NCBI GenBank assembly: GCA_936432065.2
Contig: OW386291.2
Coordinates: forward strand, 102,055,823 to 102,119,822
Direction: 5' to 3'
Origin: Rutpela maculata
Lineage: Eukaryota; Arthropoda; Insecta; Coleoptera; Cerambycidae
Length of the DNA: 64,000 nt
The translations under genes were made by a program, and so were the position numbers. The notes under the pieces are model-generated. The model was given only the letters and a program-made list of their open reading frames with translations. It was not told where the DNA came from and ran no database searches. Below, in pieces: positions 53,119-63,850 of this stretch (position 1 is its first letter; every line of letters starts with the position of its first letter).

Positions 53119-54500
53119 TATATTTTACAATCAACAGAAAGGTGCAGTGGAAATCTGCATTGGAAATTATACCGAGTTTAAAAATATCTAACGTTCCACA
53201 ATATTCTCGACGTTTTAGGTTTATTAATCTTATCATGCGTTTCTGCTTTATAAAGGTCCTATAAATATTCAGTCCTTCTCGCAATAGGTTATAGTAAGAT
53301 AGCGTTATATTCACCAGGGAACAGTACGTTTATAAAGAATATTTTTCTTCGTATACTTCATGAAATTGTATAATTACGGTACTATATACAACATTGTACA
53401 CAATCTGAAACCTTTATAAAAAATAGAAGTGTTTCCGCTACATGTGTCAGATAGCCTTTGGAATAATTTATAGTTGTTTAATAATAGAGTCGTGGAGAAA
53501 TATTAGATATTCTGAATTTGAAACAATACGAAATACAGTATCTCTCATGAATATACCTAACTGTTGAAATATGACAATTTTTTCAGTAAATAATAAATAT
53601 ATGTAGTGTACTACCTGACTTAAATTGTTTGAAAAAAATTTTAATACTGTAAAATATTTTTAAAACTATATCTATATTTTTACTTCTTCTTATTCACAAT
53701 GTTTTGCAGATGTTTTGTCAATTATTCTAGTTGGCCTATCTTTGCTGCATACCACGTCTGACAGCACTACACCACTTATTATAGCTGTTGCCTATTAGGC
53801 ACACCCTCGCCAAAATCGTTTGCCGTCTCCTTGATGATATTATTGTTTAACCTAGGAGAATCGATCTATGTTGAAAAATCTAAAGAATCGACTTAAAAAA
53901 AATTCATCTAAAAAGACGTTATAGAACACAACTAATCAAATTTCCGGCATCAGCGCTGAAACTTTTCGACATCCACGAAGACGCGTTGTACCAACAGTAA
54001 AAGTTTCGACAGTACGCCGAAATCTGATTAAATATTAAGTGGGAAAACGAGAAAACTGACAAAAGCGCGTACCCTCTAATACTATAAGATCCGGTAGCTT
54101 ATTCGTACAGATATCTATTTTTTTACAAGCTTTTATTTAACTTGCTTTGTTTATATGTATGTTAGTTAGCTTGTATATTAGTATGTTTAGTTCAAATATT
54201 GCAAGACAATTTTGAACCACTTAACGACGTTCAGTTGAACTTTTGCATACACGTGTAGTTTCGATGGCAATACAATAATAGAGTTCAAACAAGTGTGATT
54301 TTTAGTTTTTAAACTATAATATGATGTGTATTCACTCACACATTTCATTCTAAGAAGTGGCGAAGGATTTGGTTTAAACTATAATTTTTACATCGGATAT
54401 TGTATTCACTCAGACGTTGAATTCTAAGTAATGACGAAGTAAAGACAACGCAATGAATATATAATAATTAAAGCGTAACTAAAAAATTAAAAGTAGAAAA
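53119..54500. other. AT-rich, no gene
   Basis: No convincing coding region. Short frames on either strand show no domain. At about 54300-54430 a TTTAAACTATAAT and ATATTG/GATGTG-TATTCACTCA motif is repeated twice loosely. Confidence 0.4.
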
Positions 54501-54511
54501 GACTTTTTAAA

Positions 54512-54712
54512 GAAAAGCTTTTATTATTATTTAGATGTACTAAAACGAAAAAAATTGCTTATGTTGAATTAATTGTCTTTAAAGCTTGTCGCATGAATAA
54601 AAAAAAATAATGCCTGTATGAACTTCTCGCGCGCGACATACAATTAATTCAACATACCTTTTTTTTTTTCGTTTTAATACACCTAAATAGTAATAAAAGC
54701 TTCTTTTAAAAA
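54512..54712. repeat. Hairpin element, ~70-bp arms
   Basis: GCTTTTATTATTATTTAGATG, TACTAAAACGAAAAAAATTG and TATGTTGAATTAATTGT on the left are mirrored by CAATTAATTCAACATAC, a T run with CGTTTTAATACACC and TAAATAGTAATAAAAGCTTC on the right. The loop has GCGCGCGAC. A related half hairpin is at 14655-14745. It is probably a small MITE. Confidence 0.6.
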
Positions 54713-54889
54713 TTTTTTTTATTAATAAAATGTTATTTAAATGATAGATTAACGCATCATCCACAGTGAGAGTAGTTAATTCAATTACTGGCAACTATTT
54801 TATTTTAATTATTTATTTTTTGTTTCAATTTAGTATAAAACTGTTTGAAGAACCGCCATGATCGTAAATAATATAGGTCCAAAAAAAAA

Positions 54890-55085
54890 GTCTTGTCTAC
54901 TTTTCTGAGGTATTTTGACACGATAAATCCAATAAATTTTTCTATCGTATCAGTTTTTCTCTATCACTTATTTTATCCCCTAAAAAGGGGCTCTAATCCA
55001 ACTTTTCTGAAGTATTTTGACGCGCTGAAGCTAATTTTGGGCAAAAAAAAATTCTATCGTATCATTTCTCTCTTTATCATTTAAA
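54890..55085. repeat. ~110-bp imperfect tandem duplication
   Basis: ACTTTTCTGAGGTATTTTGACACG and TTCTATCGTATCA with a CTCTAT/TTTATCA end are repeated once at 54898-54975 and 55000-55080. Confidence 0.5.
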
Positions 55086-56313
55086 ATAAGATTATTTACA
55101 TGGCATCATATATGCACATCTATTGCAACATACATTTTATAAGAAAGTTCCTTCTGCGTGACAGTTATTACAGATCTCAGCAAACATTTAGGTATTATTT
55201 CACGTCAAAACTACCTAAATTATGTATAATAAATTTAGTAGCAAAATTAGAATCAAAGATGTTTTGGTAACATTTACATTGACGCTACGTGGAATCGATA
55301 TAAGTAGAGAATAAGATGACGTCGAAATTTAGTTTTATCGACTAAGACAGGTAAAATTTTGCATAAATCGTACTTGTACGTTTGGTTACTAATACCTGTT
55401 TAGGATAATTTTACTTAAATTCGACATCGAGTTGACTGGCTTTAGGAAGAATCTACGGACATATGTGAAATTGGAAAATGACACCATGAGGAAAAAAATA
55501 AGATTTTTTTATTCATTTGGTATTTTCCTCTATAAATAGTCGAAATATTGTTTTCAGTCACCTATAAAATTGAAGCTAACTCACGATAACGATACAAAAT
55601 GAATGTGGTAACTAAAATAAATCCAGTTTATAAGTATTTGCAGTTCTCGCTTGTTGAAATCAATGTGTCGAACATTTTTTTGTGCATAGTAGCAGCTGTA
55701 TTTCGTAAAATAACAACGCGCCTCTAAAATATTCATCTATAAGGAAATTCCTCTTGCCAAATAAAGAAATTATAGTAATAGTTTGAGCCGAAAGTATGCT
55801 ATACTTGTTAAATATGAGTTTACAGATATAATTATGTATTCTTTTTACCTTTTCATCAGTTCGTTTCCATACATACACATTTTGCAAATTTCAATTTAGA
55901 GTTATACTTTAACTGTGCTGAGAAAATATGTCGTCTTGTACTAATTAGACTTAAAATGATCTACGTATTTTATAGGTAAAAATTATCACAGGTCAAGTTA
56001 CCCTAAAATTTACGACATTTTGGTTAACTTTACCTATTGAAAGTATGATGTTAATCAAATAATTACTTGTAGGTAAATATAACCTATTTATGTTATCTTA
56101 CTTTTGAATATAGTATCTATTGGTAAATTCTACCTATTAAGTGTAAATTTTAACTCGGCTAGTGTATTGTTGTGTTGACAAATGAGTGAGTCGAAAGTGT
56201 CACACATACTGCACCTGAGATTTTATACGTTTCTCTTTCCGACATTTTTACCTTTGTGTATTGACACCATGAATTATCTAACTTATCGGCTTGTTATCCA
56301 TACTACGTTAATG
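55086..56313. other. AT-rich, no gene
   Basis: No gene recognised. GGTAAA-TTACCTA-like short palindromes recur between 55975 and 56150. Confidence 0.4.
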
Positions 56314-56318
56314 GCTTC

Positions 56319-56478
56319 TATAGTAATATTTACTATAATAATAAATTTAGAATTCAATTGAAAAGATTTATTTCAAATGTGCACAGTCATGTAAAAATAT
56401 AAATTAATAATATAATTTTTGTTATTGTTTTTTATCATATCCATGACGATATTTAATATGTAAGTGAATACGCTACAT
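56319..56478 (-). repeat. 3' LTR of the small LTR element
   Basis: Full-length LTR, preceded on minus by GAGGATA (polypurine end). It is the same as 58026-58184 apart from a few changes. Confidence 0.7.
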
Positions 56479-56485
56479 ATCCTCT

Positions 56486-56875
56486 ATGGTCAAAATCGTG
56501 CATTAACTGTCAAGCTGTCAAAGTCAGTCGACATACGCGAAGTGCTCTCGGGAACTTCACCATCCCGAAAATCAGATTCGACCACATCCACATAGATTTG
56601 GTAGGACCATTACCTCCATCCAAAGGTAACTCTTACATTCTTACGGTGATTGAACGATTCACTAGGTGGCCGGAAGCGTACCCTCTTCGCGACATCACAG
56701 CAGAAACAGTTGCGCGTACTTTATTTCAAAACTTTGTTTGTCGATTCGGTGTTCCCTTGTCAGTAACGACTGATCAAGGAGTACAATTCGAGTCAAGATT
56801 ATTTAATGAATTTGCAAAGTTTTTAGGTTTTCATAGAATACGTACAACTGCATATCACCCCCAGGGCAACTCTTT
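56486..56875 (+). pseudogene. Gypsy integrase fragment captured in the small LTR element
   Basis: It starts with the second cysteine pair region in a shifted frame, then IRFDHIHIDLVGPLPPSKGN (first Asp), IERFTRWPEAYPL, TTDQGVQFE (second Asp) and FHRIRTTAYHPQGNSLIEK (third acidic). It ends exactly where TTTAATTGAAAAGA is shared with the LTR sequence. It is very similar to 8277-8610 of the gypsy at 3.5-9.3 kb but not identical, so another copy was the source. Its orientation is opposite to the element that holds it. Confidence 0.75.
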
Positions 56876-56999
56876 AATTGAAAAGATTTATTTCAAATGT
56901 GCACAGTCATGTAAAAATATAAATTAATAATATAATTTTTGTTATTGTTTTTTATCATATCCATGACGATATTTAATATGTAAGTGAATACGCTACATA
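56876..56999 (-). repeat. Truncated extra LTR copy
   Basis: It contains the first ~125 bp of the LTR (minus sense), then switches to integrase sequence at TCTTTTCAATTAA. It is preceded by the polypurine-type GGGGGGGAGGATA. Confidence 0.7.
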
Positions 57000-58025
57000 T
57001 CCTCCCCCCCTACAACGAAGTAACCAACTTACCAGAGTATCAATAATAAAACAATGAGCTTTAAAAAAGAAAAGTCAGAAATTGCGGTTAAATGACATTA
57101 GTAAAAATGAAATAATTAGTCGATAATAATAATTTACATATTCAATTATAGATAATTAATGCATTTAATATTTAATAGTTTTCTTTGGTCACTAATTATT
57201 GTTCACCAATCATGGTGTATACAATATTCAGAAAAGATTATGGTTTTGACTTCCGGGATCACCAATTATGGCTTTAACTTCGGGGTTACCAATTTATGGA
57301 ATTAATCCATTTAATAAATATATCTTCATTCATTATAATAATAATAACTAATTCAATAAAAGAATATTTTTGGGAATGAAAAGGAAAGTTCACAATCAAA
57401 CGTCCTATATAGCATCAAGATTGAGAATTTTTCATTAATTAAAATTGAATATTAAAATAGCAAAAAATAATTGATACATTGATAAGATGGTTTAAAATGC
57501 AGGGAGTTATATAGCTATAGTACTCACTTACACAGGCACAAAGTAAATATCAATTTGTACGGAGTTATGTATTGTTAGTCCAAGTTTCATGGTTAGGGAA
57601 TTCAATGTGTCGGCAAGGTCATCAGGATGCAGCGGGGAATCAACCAGCATCTATAACGTTTCTAAAATCATGACTTCTTGTAGGTTCCGTTTATCAAATA
57701 CGAATTCATTACTTGCAGTCATGGGATCTCAGCATACGGCATATTTAAAATGTGGATACCTTGGTCCTCGGATATTGCATCTTATTTAATCATCTTTGGC
57801 ATGTTAATGACTTTGACGTTGCGATTGAAAATTCCATAAATAAATTGGTACTTGAAATATTATTTAGTATTAGATTTTGTCTCTTTTTTGGGGCTCGGCA
57901 TACGCGCTGCAGTTTCAGCTTTGGGTAGATCCACAATTTTAAAGCCATCAAAAAGTTCTGATCGACTTCAGAAAAACAAGGTTGAAAATAAGTTCTTGCT
58001 GCTTGTTCATTCGGGGTCACCAAAA
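57000..58025 (-). other. Internal region of the small LTR element
   Basis: On minus it begins with TTTTGGTGACCCCGAATG and an open stretch of about 75 codons (VTPNEQAARTYF...), which could be a gag start but has no recognised domain. GTGATCCC and GTAACCCCGAAG motifs recur at about 57245-57290. The rest is AT-rich. Confidence 0.4.
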
Positions 58026-58184
58026 TATAGTAATATTTACAATAATAATAAATTTAGAATTTAATTGAAAAGATTTATTTCAAATGTGCACAGTCATGTA
58101 AAAATATAAATTAATAATATAATTTTTGTTATTGTTTTTTATCATATCCATGACGATATTTAATATGTAAGTGAATACGCTACA
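58026..58184 (-). repeat. 5' LTR of the small LTR element
   Basis: 159 bp, minus-strand TGTAGCG...TACTATA, next to the target duplication GCTTC. Confidence 0.7.
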
Positions 58185-58189
58185 GCTTC

Positions 58190-58599
58190 TTTTAATGATT
58201 GCAATAATCTTCAGATAATAACTAAACCACCTACCTAATTGTTAAAATTTTATAAATAAGTTAGGTGGGGGTTAGCTTCTGAATTACTATCTATGGTCAA
58301 GGTCACTTTGGGGTTTTGCCAGGTTACTGCTATTAGTGAGTTTAAAATTTATTTCTTCAGGCTAACTTTAAGGCCAGTTTGAGGATAATTGATTTAATTT
58401 AGGTATACATTACGTAGGATTTCCAACAAAATATACCGAGTGAGATATTCGACTATTAGGAATATTTTTAGTCGCTAAAAAGGTAATTAATACCTAATTA
58501 TATTACCTATTTCGGCCTTATTGGAAATGTATCCTTGAAGTCATGCTTGGTAGATTTTTTTAGTAGCTTTTCACTCGCTACTTTCATTAAATTTACTTT
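58190..58599. other. AT-rich, no gene
   Basis: Nothing assignable on either strand. Confidence 0.4.
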
Positions 58600-58975
58600 C
58601 AAAGAAAATTGTGTATGAGGCAGATTCAGTGGTATTATTTACGTAAACTGAAATCCAAATTAAAACCAAGACCCAAAATGTTTGCTGGGGAAGCAGTGGT
58701 GTCTGCATACATCGTGGTGGGATAGCGTCATGTTGAATATAATTTAGTGAATCGTTAATATTAATTAACAACATGAGTCCTAATATTGAGCCTTGGGTTA
58801 CATCATGAACATCCGAGTGAAATTCATTACATTTCACTATTAATCTTTGATTTTTTATATAGAAATTAACGCAACTTACAAGGTATCCCCGTATGTCAAT
58901 GGCTTCTATTATTTTATTTCTGTCAATAGATTCGAAAGCTGTCGATAAATCAAAAAATGTGCAATCCTCCCTTAG
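58600..58975 (-). pseudogene. LINE reverse transcriptase fragment
   Basis: Minus-strand frames read TFFDLSTAFESIDRNKIIEA (palm motif A), then VTQGSILGLMLLININD (the GVPQGSILGPLLF-type motif B) and, one frame off, a MYADTTASP remnant of the YADDT active site with an aspartate lost. It is an old CR1/Jockey-type fragment, more diverged than the two LINEs at 4.7 and 22.3 kb. Confidence 0.65.
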
Positions 58976-58989
58976 TATACAGATGATTT

Positions 58990-61394
58990 ACTGTTGAAGA
59001 AATCTTTTAGAATTTTAGTAAATTTTACTACATTACAATAAAATTTCCAAACATCTGTATCAACAAATCGATTAAATATTTGCACTTTGGTCTTACCACA
59101 TAAATTTAGGTCTGACGATAAACAAAGTTTCCAAAGTACGTGTGTGTTTATTCACTTGTAGAGCACATATAAAAAATAAAACGTGGAATATGAAATTCAA
59201 TAACAATGATAAATATTTTTGTTCCACAAGACATATGTTATATATGAATAACTCTTCGTGTTTCATATTTCATAGAACACGTTTGTCACGTCCCTAGCTC
59301 CCAGAGATTATATTCTGACAAATAACATACATGTTCTGGACTAGAATTTGAAACCAGGTATTGGATTTGATTGAATTTATTTCAGAATTATTATGAACTT
59401 TTTCGTTTTCATCTTATATAAGCATCTCAAAATGTCGTAATAATTTTTTTTTTAAATAGTGCACTATTATAATAAGTCAATCACTTGCAACATTTAAATA
59501 TAACATTTTGATAGACAGAATATCATGAGCGTTATTATAATATATTTTTAGGTTCTAAAGGTACATTAGAGAATAAACGATACCGATCAATTTTTCTAAT
59601 AAAATATATTAGAAATAATGATGAAATATATTAGAAAAAATGATACCTTATTAATCTGATGTTTTTCAAACAAAATATTTTGTTAGTGCAGTTATTACCA
59701 ATCTGGAAAAGGGTAACTTTTCGCAGTTTTACATATTTAAATAGTACATTAGCCTGTTTACAATCACCGTGAAACAATTTTCTCACATATCAAGGTCTTT
59801 CAACTCTGTCAGTTAGTCAGTCTGTCTGTCTGACCATCTGTTGGTGCTATATCTGAAAGACTATTTGACAGAAATATTATTTTGGAAAATTCCCAGAATC
59901 ACCTTTAACAAAACCAAGCTTTAAAAAAACCATTTCAAATATGAAAAATAGAAGCAGCCCCAGTAATCAACTTTTAAACGCGCATGTGTATATGAGAACT
60001 CGAACACGTATTGTGGGAAGCGACGCGGCTTGCTTTTTTGTTTATAACTTATTGCTAACTCGATTCGGTTGATCCCAACCAGCAAATTTGTTTTATAATT
60101 TAAACGTTATACGATTATTTTGTTTTATTGTTATTTTATTAATGCTTCTAAACTGCTAATTGATTATATTACAGTTGCAGAAAACACTATTTGATTGTGT
60201 GCAACTGAACTGTTTTATAAATTTATCATTAAAGCATTTTTACACCAAAATTATAAAATATCTTATAAAGCAGTTAAGAAATTATTTTAGAAACGTTTCT
60301 GTGACTAAGCTATAAAACATTTCAGCTTATAAAACTAAATTATTTTATAGTGATTTTTTAGTAACGTTCGGCAGTATTTTCAGCACCGTTATAAATATAT
60401 ATTAAAATTATTTTATAGTTGTTTCCTATTTTCTTATAAAACAATTATATTAAAGCACTATTTGGGACACTTTTTCTATTGAAAGTAAATTGTTGTTCCA
60501 GAGTCTGCTACATCTTTATTATATAGCTTTGCAATCTGCTGCAATATAGCAACGGCAATAAAGTGGTTACAAAATAAAATTGTTTACGTGAACATAAAAA
60601 TGCTGCTGCTAACTATGCAATAAAATATATTCAAAGCAACGCACATATGCATGAAAAGCAACAAACAGCTATTTTCTGATATGAAGTGGGCTCTAACTAA
60701 ATGGGTAGAACCGTATTGGAAGATTTTACTTTACGCATATAATTTTTCAAATTTTAAATTTTGTTTTTACCTCTGTAATGTCTAACAGTAAATATCTTTG
60801 CCTGCCTAGCAGAAAGTGTGCACCACATGAGTTATCAGAAAATTCTATGCTTTATAAAAAGTTCTGTATGAAGAAAAAGTAATTCCAATACTATAAAAAA
60901 CGTTACCGATTCCGCCACATTGATCAACCATTAATCAAAATTCTACATGCATTTCCGTCGATTCTTATTTGAACTGTCCTCCTTCCTTACCTCTATATTC
61001 AAAGAATCATCCCAATCTTTCTATGTAGTACACAGCCTACTAACTAACATAACCTAACCTAATCTAGCTGTCATTATTATATTATTTATTTTTTCATTTA
61101 ATTTAGGAGTGAAATTTTCTTGCCGAATCTCCCACATGATTTAATTAATTACCAGAAATTTTTTAAGCACTAGAGACATCACTAGTGAAAATTTTCATAA
61201 AACGAGCGAGGGTGTTAAAATGAAAACTTAATACGCAATTTAATGGTAATAGTTACAATAAATTATAGTTTTCATCAAAATGTTTGTTCCGGTTATTTTT
61301 ACAGTTATTTTTCTTCGCTTATAATAAGTTATAATAAGTTATAACAAAAATGCAAAATAAGACATTTGTGAAAAAAAATTGTTATATTTTCCAT
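58990..61394. other. AT-rich, no gene
   Basis: A GTCAGTCTGTCTGTCTGACC stretch at about 59810-59832 resembles the GTCT repeat family core. TTATAAAAC/TTTTATAG motifs recur at 60210-60440. No coding region is supported. Confidence 0.4.
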
Positions 61395-61410
61395 TTAACC
61401 CATCACAGAC

Positions 61411-61430
61411 TGGCGTTGCCATAGGGCAAC
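61411..61430. promoter_or_regulatory. Left subterminal palindrome
   Basis: GCGTTGCC-ATAG-GGCAACGC is a perfect 8-bp stem 12 bp from the left end. It is likely a transposase-binding or structure-forming site, inferred from recurrence near both ends. Confidence 0.55.
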
Positions 61431-61612
61431 GCTATTCCTAGTTGATAACAAAGGTATCTACAATAAATTTCGTACAATATTTTACAGATATCTGTCTAAG
61501 GTTAGGTCACAAAATGTTACTGTTTGCACCAATCAAATGCAGAGGGCGCTGTCATCATTTAGCCTGTTGCTATTGTTTTATTTTTCAGTGAGTGATATTT
61601 TGTGAGAGTAAA

Positions 61613-61629
61613 ATGGACATAAACTTTGT
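61613..61629 (+). CDS. Possible first exon of the piggyBac transposase
   Basis: ATGGACATAAACTTTGT is followed by a good donor, GTAAGTATT. The main frame (61847) lacks an ATG and opens with an alternative codon, so a spliced start is plausible. The phase to the obvious acceptor near 61844 (GGGGGAG) is off by one, so the junction is unproven. Confidence 0.3.
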
Positions 61630-61773
61630 GTAAGTATTACTTGTATCAACCATTTATCATTTTGAAAGGCCATGGTTACTAGAAAATTTCAACCAACGTT
61701 CAGTCTAGACGTAACTAACATTTGTATAGTTTTAACTAAATTGATATTCCATTTATATTGTTTTTAACCTAGT

Positions 61774-61795
61774 TGTTGCCATATGGCAACGCTAG
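61774..61795. promoter_or_regulatory. Second left palindrome
   Basis: GTTGCCATATGGCAAC is a perfect 16-bp palindrome followed by GCTAGTCCTA, echoing the GCTATTCCTA after the first one. Confidence 0.5.
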
Positions 61796-61846
61796 TCCTA
61801 TAAGGCCACGTGTTTATAAAGTGTTTTTGTTTGTCACGGGGGAGGT

Positions 61847-63694
61847 TTGACCATTGGAGAAGCATTACAAATTGCTTATTCAGACGACCTTGATGTCCGA
61901 AACATTTATATCGAACCGCCAGATCCCAGTGAATTAACAGATGAGGACTCCGGTGATGAAGATGAGGGGGGACTAATTGACAACTTATCTAGAAATCAAC
62001 TAAATGCCCCAGCTCAATTAGAGATTCTACAGAATATCACCCATGAAGATGATGACGAATTCGTTAAAAATCAGAGCGATGCTGAACTTATGGAGATGGA
62101 TGCTGACGAACACAATGAAGATATCGGAAATCGTGACCATGAAGAAAGTGAAGCTGATGAAGTAGAAGAAAATATTAAAAATACACAAGCTCAAACGCAA
62201 GCAAAAAAAATTGATTACAGTAAGATGGAGTGGAAAGAATGGGACCTCGTAGCAACACCAAAAAAATTTCCAAACGCAGACTATGAGACTTTTAAAACTT
62301 TGACACCTGTAGAAATGTTTGAGATGTTCTTTGATGATGACATAGTTGAATATTTAGTATCAGAGTCGACGAAATATGCTCAGTTCAAAAATGAACAAAA
62401 TCCCCAAATTACTAAAGAAGAAATGCGATGCTTTTTAGCAGTATTGATAATATCAGGCTATAACTGGTTACCTGGCAAAAAATGTTATTGGAATACTGAT
62501 GGGGACATGGGTAACAACCTTGTTAGAGATGCCATAAGAAGAGATAGGTTTCTCACGATTTGGAAATATTTTCATTTGGCTGATAATAATTTTGTCATTC
62601 AGTCTGACAAGTACTATAAACTCAGGCTGCCTATCGAAAAATTGCAACAAAAATTTATGCATTACTATGTACCTGAAAGAGAACTGAATTATGATGAGTC
62701 CATGGTGAAGTATTTTGGACGACATTCTTGCAAACATTTTATAAAAGGCAAGCCCATACGCTTCGGCTACAAGGTTTGGTGTGTAAACGGGAAAAGCGGT
62801 TATCTCATAAACTTTATGGTGTACCAAGGAAATGATCCAAAATCCAATGACAATTACCGGGTAGTGTTTGGAGTATCTACTGCACCATTTGTCCCCTTGC
62901 TTGAGGAACTACCCGATGAAAAGCGAAACTTACGTTATTCCTTATTTAGTGATAACCTCTTCACTAGTTTTCATTTATTAGCCCACTTCAAGCAACTAGG
63001 GTATGAAGTCACTGGTACTATGAGAGAAAATCGCATCCCAAAGAACTGTCCAATAATTTCAAAAAAAGAAATGAAAAAGAAAAACAGGGGAGAAGTCGCA
63101 TCTTTATTAGATCGTGAAAATGGCATCATTTTGGTTAGATGGGTTGACAACAATGTGGTCACCGTTGCCTCAACATCTGACGGAGTGTCCCCGATGGGTA
63201 CCGTCAAACGTTATTCTCACAAAGAAAAAAGAAACATAAATGTTAAACGGCCGTCTAAAATAGGTAAATACAATTCTGCAATGGGCGGTACCGATCTCAT
63301 GGATGAGAACATTTCCTCTACAGAATCGGCCTGCGATCAAAAAAAATGGTGGTGGTGTCTGTTCACATGGCTAGTAGATGTCACTGTGCAAAATGCTTGG
63401 GTTCTATATAAAAAGGCAGGAAATAAATTGACACAGTTAGAATTTAGAAGGGAAAACGTCAAAACATACTTAAAAAGATATAGGAACCCGCGTAATGTCG
63501 GGGGTAGGCCATCAAGGAGTGTATCAAGTAGGTCATGCAGCCGAGTTTCTGATGACATTAGGTACGACAATGTAGGACACTATCTGATCCCTGTACCAGA
63601 TAATACAAAAAAAAAAATGCGCCGGCGAAAACTGCAAGTCTATTATGAGAAGTATGTGTATGACATGTGGCGTGGGACTGTGCTTGAACTGTAA
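61847..63694 (+). CDS. piggyBac transposase
   Basis: A 615-residue frame. The N-terminal ~120 residues are acidic (ELTDEDSGDEDEGG). The DDE_Tnp_1_7 domain spans about residues 150-540. The catalytic aspartates are Asp283 (LNYDESMVKYFGRHS), Asp369 (SLFSDNLFTSFHLL) and Asp483 (SAMGGTDLMDEN). IRRDRFLTIWKYFHLAD and KPIRFGYKVWCV are family landmarks. The enzyme excises and inserts the element at TTAA without leaving a footprint. The C-terminal cysteine-rich domain is missing in this frame. In the next frame, after A10 at 63607-63616, KCAGENC, SMCMTCG and CLNCNLEFH appear, ending at TAA 63717. An indel in the A run therefore likely truncated a normal protein. No ATG is at the start; see the possible first exon. 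Confidence 0.85.
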   Translation: MTIGEALQIAYSDDLDVRNIYIEPPDPSELTDEDSGDEDEGGLIDNLSRNQLNAPAQLEILQNITHEDDDEFVKNQSDAELMEMDADEHNEDIGNRDHEESEADEVEENIKNTQAQTQAKKIDYSKMEWKEWDLVATPKKFPNADYETFKTLTPVEMFEMFFDDDIVEYLVSESTKYAQFKNEQNPQITKEEMRCFLAVLIISGYNWLPGKKCYWNTDGDMGNNLVRDAIRRDRFLTIWKYFHLADNNFVIQSDKYYKLRLPIEKLQQKFMHYYVPERELNYDESMVKYFGRHSCKHFIKGKPIRFGYKVWCVNGKSGYLINFMVYQGNDPKSNDNYRVVFGVSTAPFVPLLEELPDEKRNLRYSLFSDNLFTSFHLLAHFKQLGYEVTGTMRENRIPKNCPIISKKEMKKKNRGEVASLLDRENGIILVRWVDNNVVTVASTSDGVSPMGTVKRYSHKEKRNINVKRPSKIGKYNSAMGGTDLMDENISSTESACDQKKWWWCLFTWLVDVTVQNAWVLYKKAGNKLTQLEFRRENVKTYLKRYRNPRNVGGRPSRSVSSRSCSRVSDDIRYDNVGHYLIPVPDNTKKKMRRRKLQVYYEKYVYDMWRGTVLEL

Positions 63695-63833
63695 TTTGGA
63701 ATTTCATACTAATTTGTAACGTTTTATAATAATTTTGTAATATTTTCATTAAAAATGCTTACATTTTAGGTGATATATATTTATTTAACCATTTGGCAAT
63801 AGAGTTCTAAACCTGTCCTCTTTGGGGCCTAGC

Positions 63834-63850
63834 GTTGCCACATGGCAACA
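63834..63850. promoter_or_regulatory. Right subterminal palindrome
   Basis: GTTGCCA-CA-TGGCAAC is a 7-bp stem about 110 bp from the right end, matching the left palindromes. Confidence 0.5.

Larger units (their letters stand above)
56319..58184 (-). mobile_element. Small LTR element (TRIM-like) with captured gypsy integrase
   Basis: GCTTC is duplicated exactly on both sides (56314-56318 and 58185-58189). The LTRs of about 160 bp (56319-56478 and 58026-58184) have minus-strand ends TGTAGCGTATTC...TACTATA. After the 5' LTR the minus strand reads TTTTGGTGACCCCGAATG, the usual type of leader junction. An internal part of about 1 kb without a clear protein follows, then a purine tract, GGGGGGGAGGATA. 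Between this and the final LTR is a partial extra LTR (56876-56999) and an antisense gypsy integrase fragment. It cannot encode its own enzymes. Confidence 0.7.

Noticed and set aside
62468..62827. 119-residue minus-strand frame
   Set aside because: Shadow of the piggyBac transposase.
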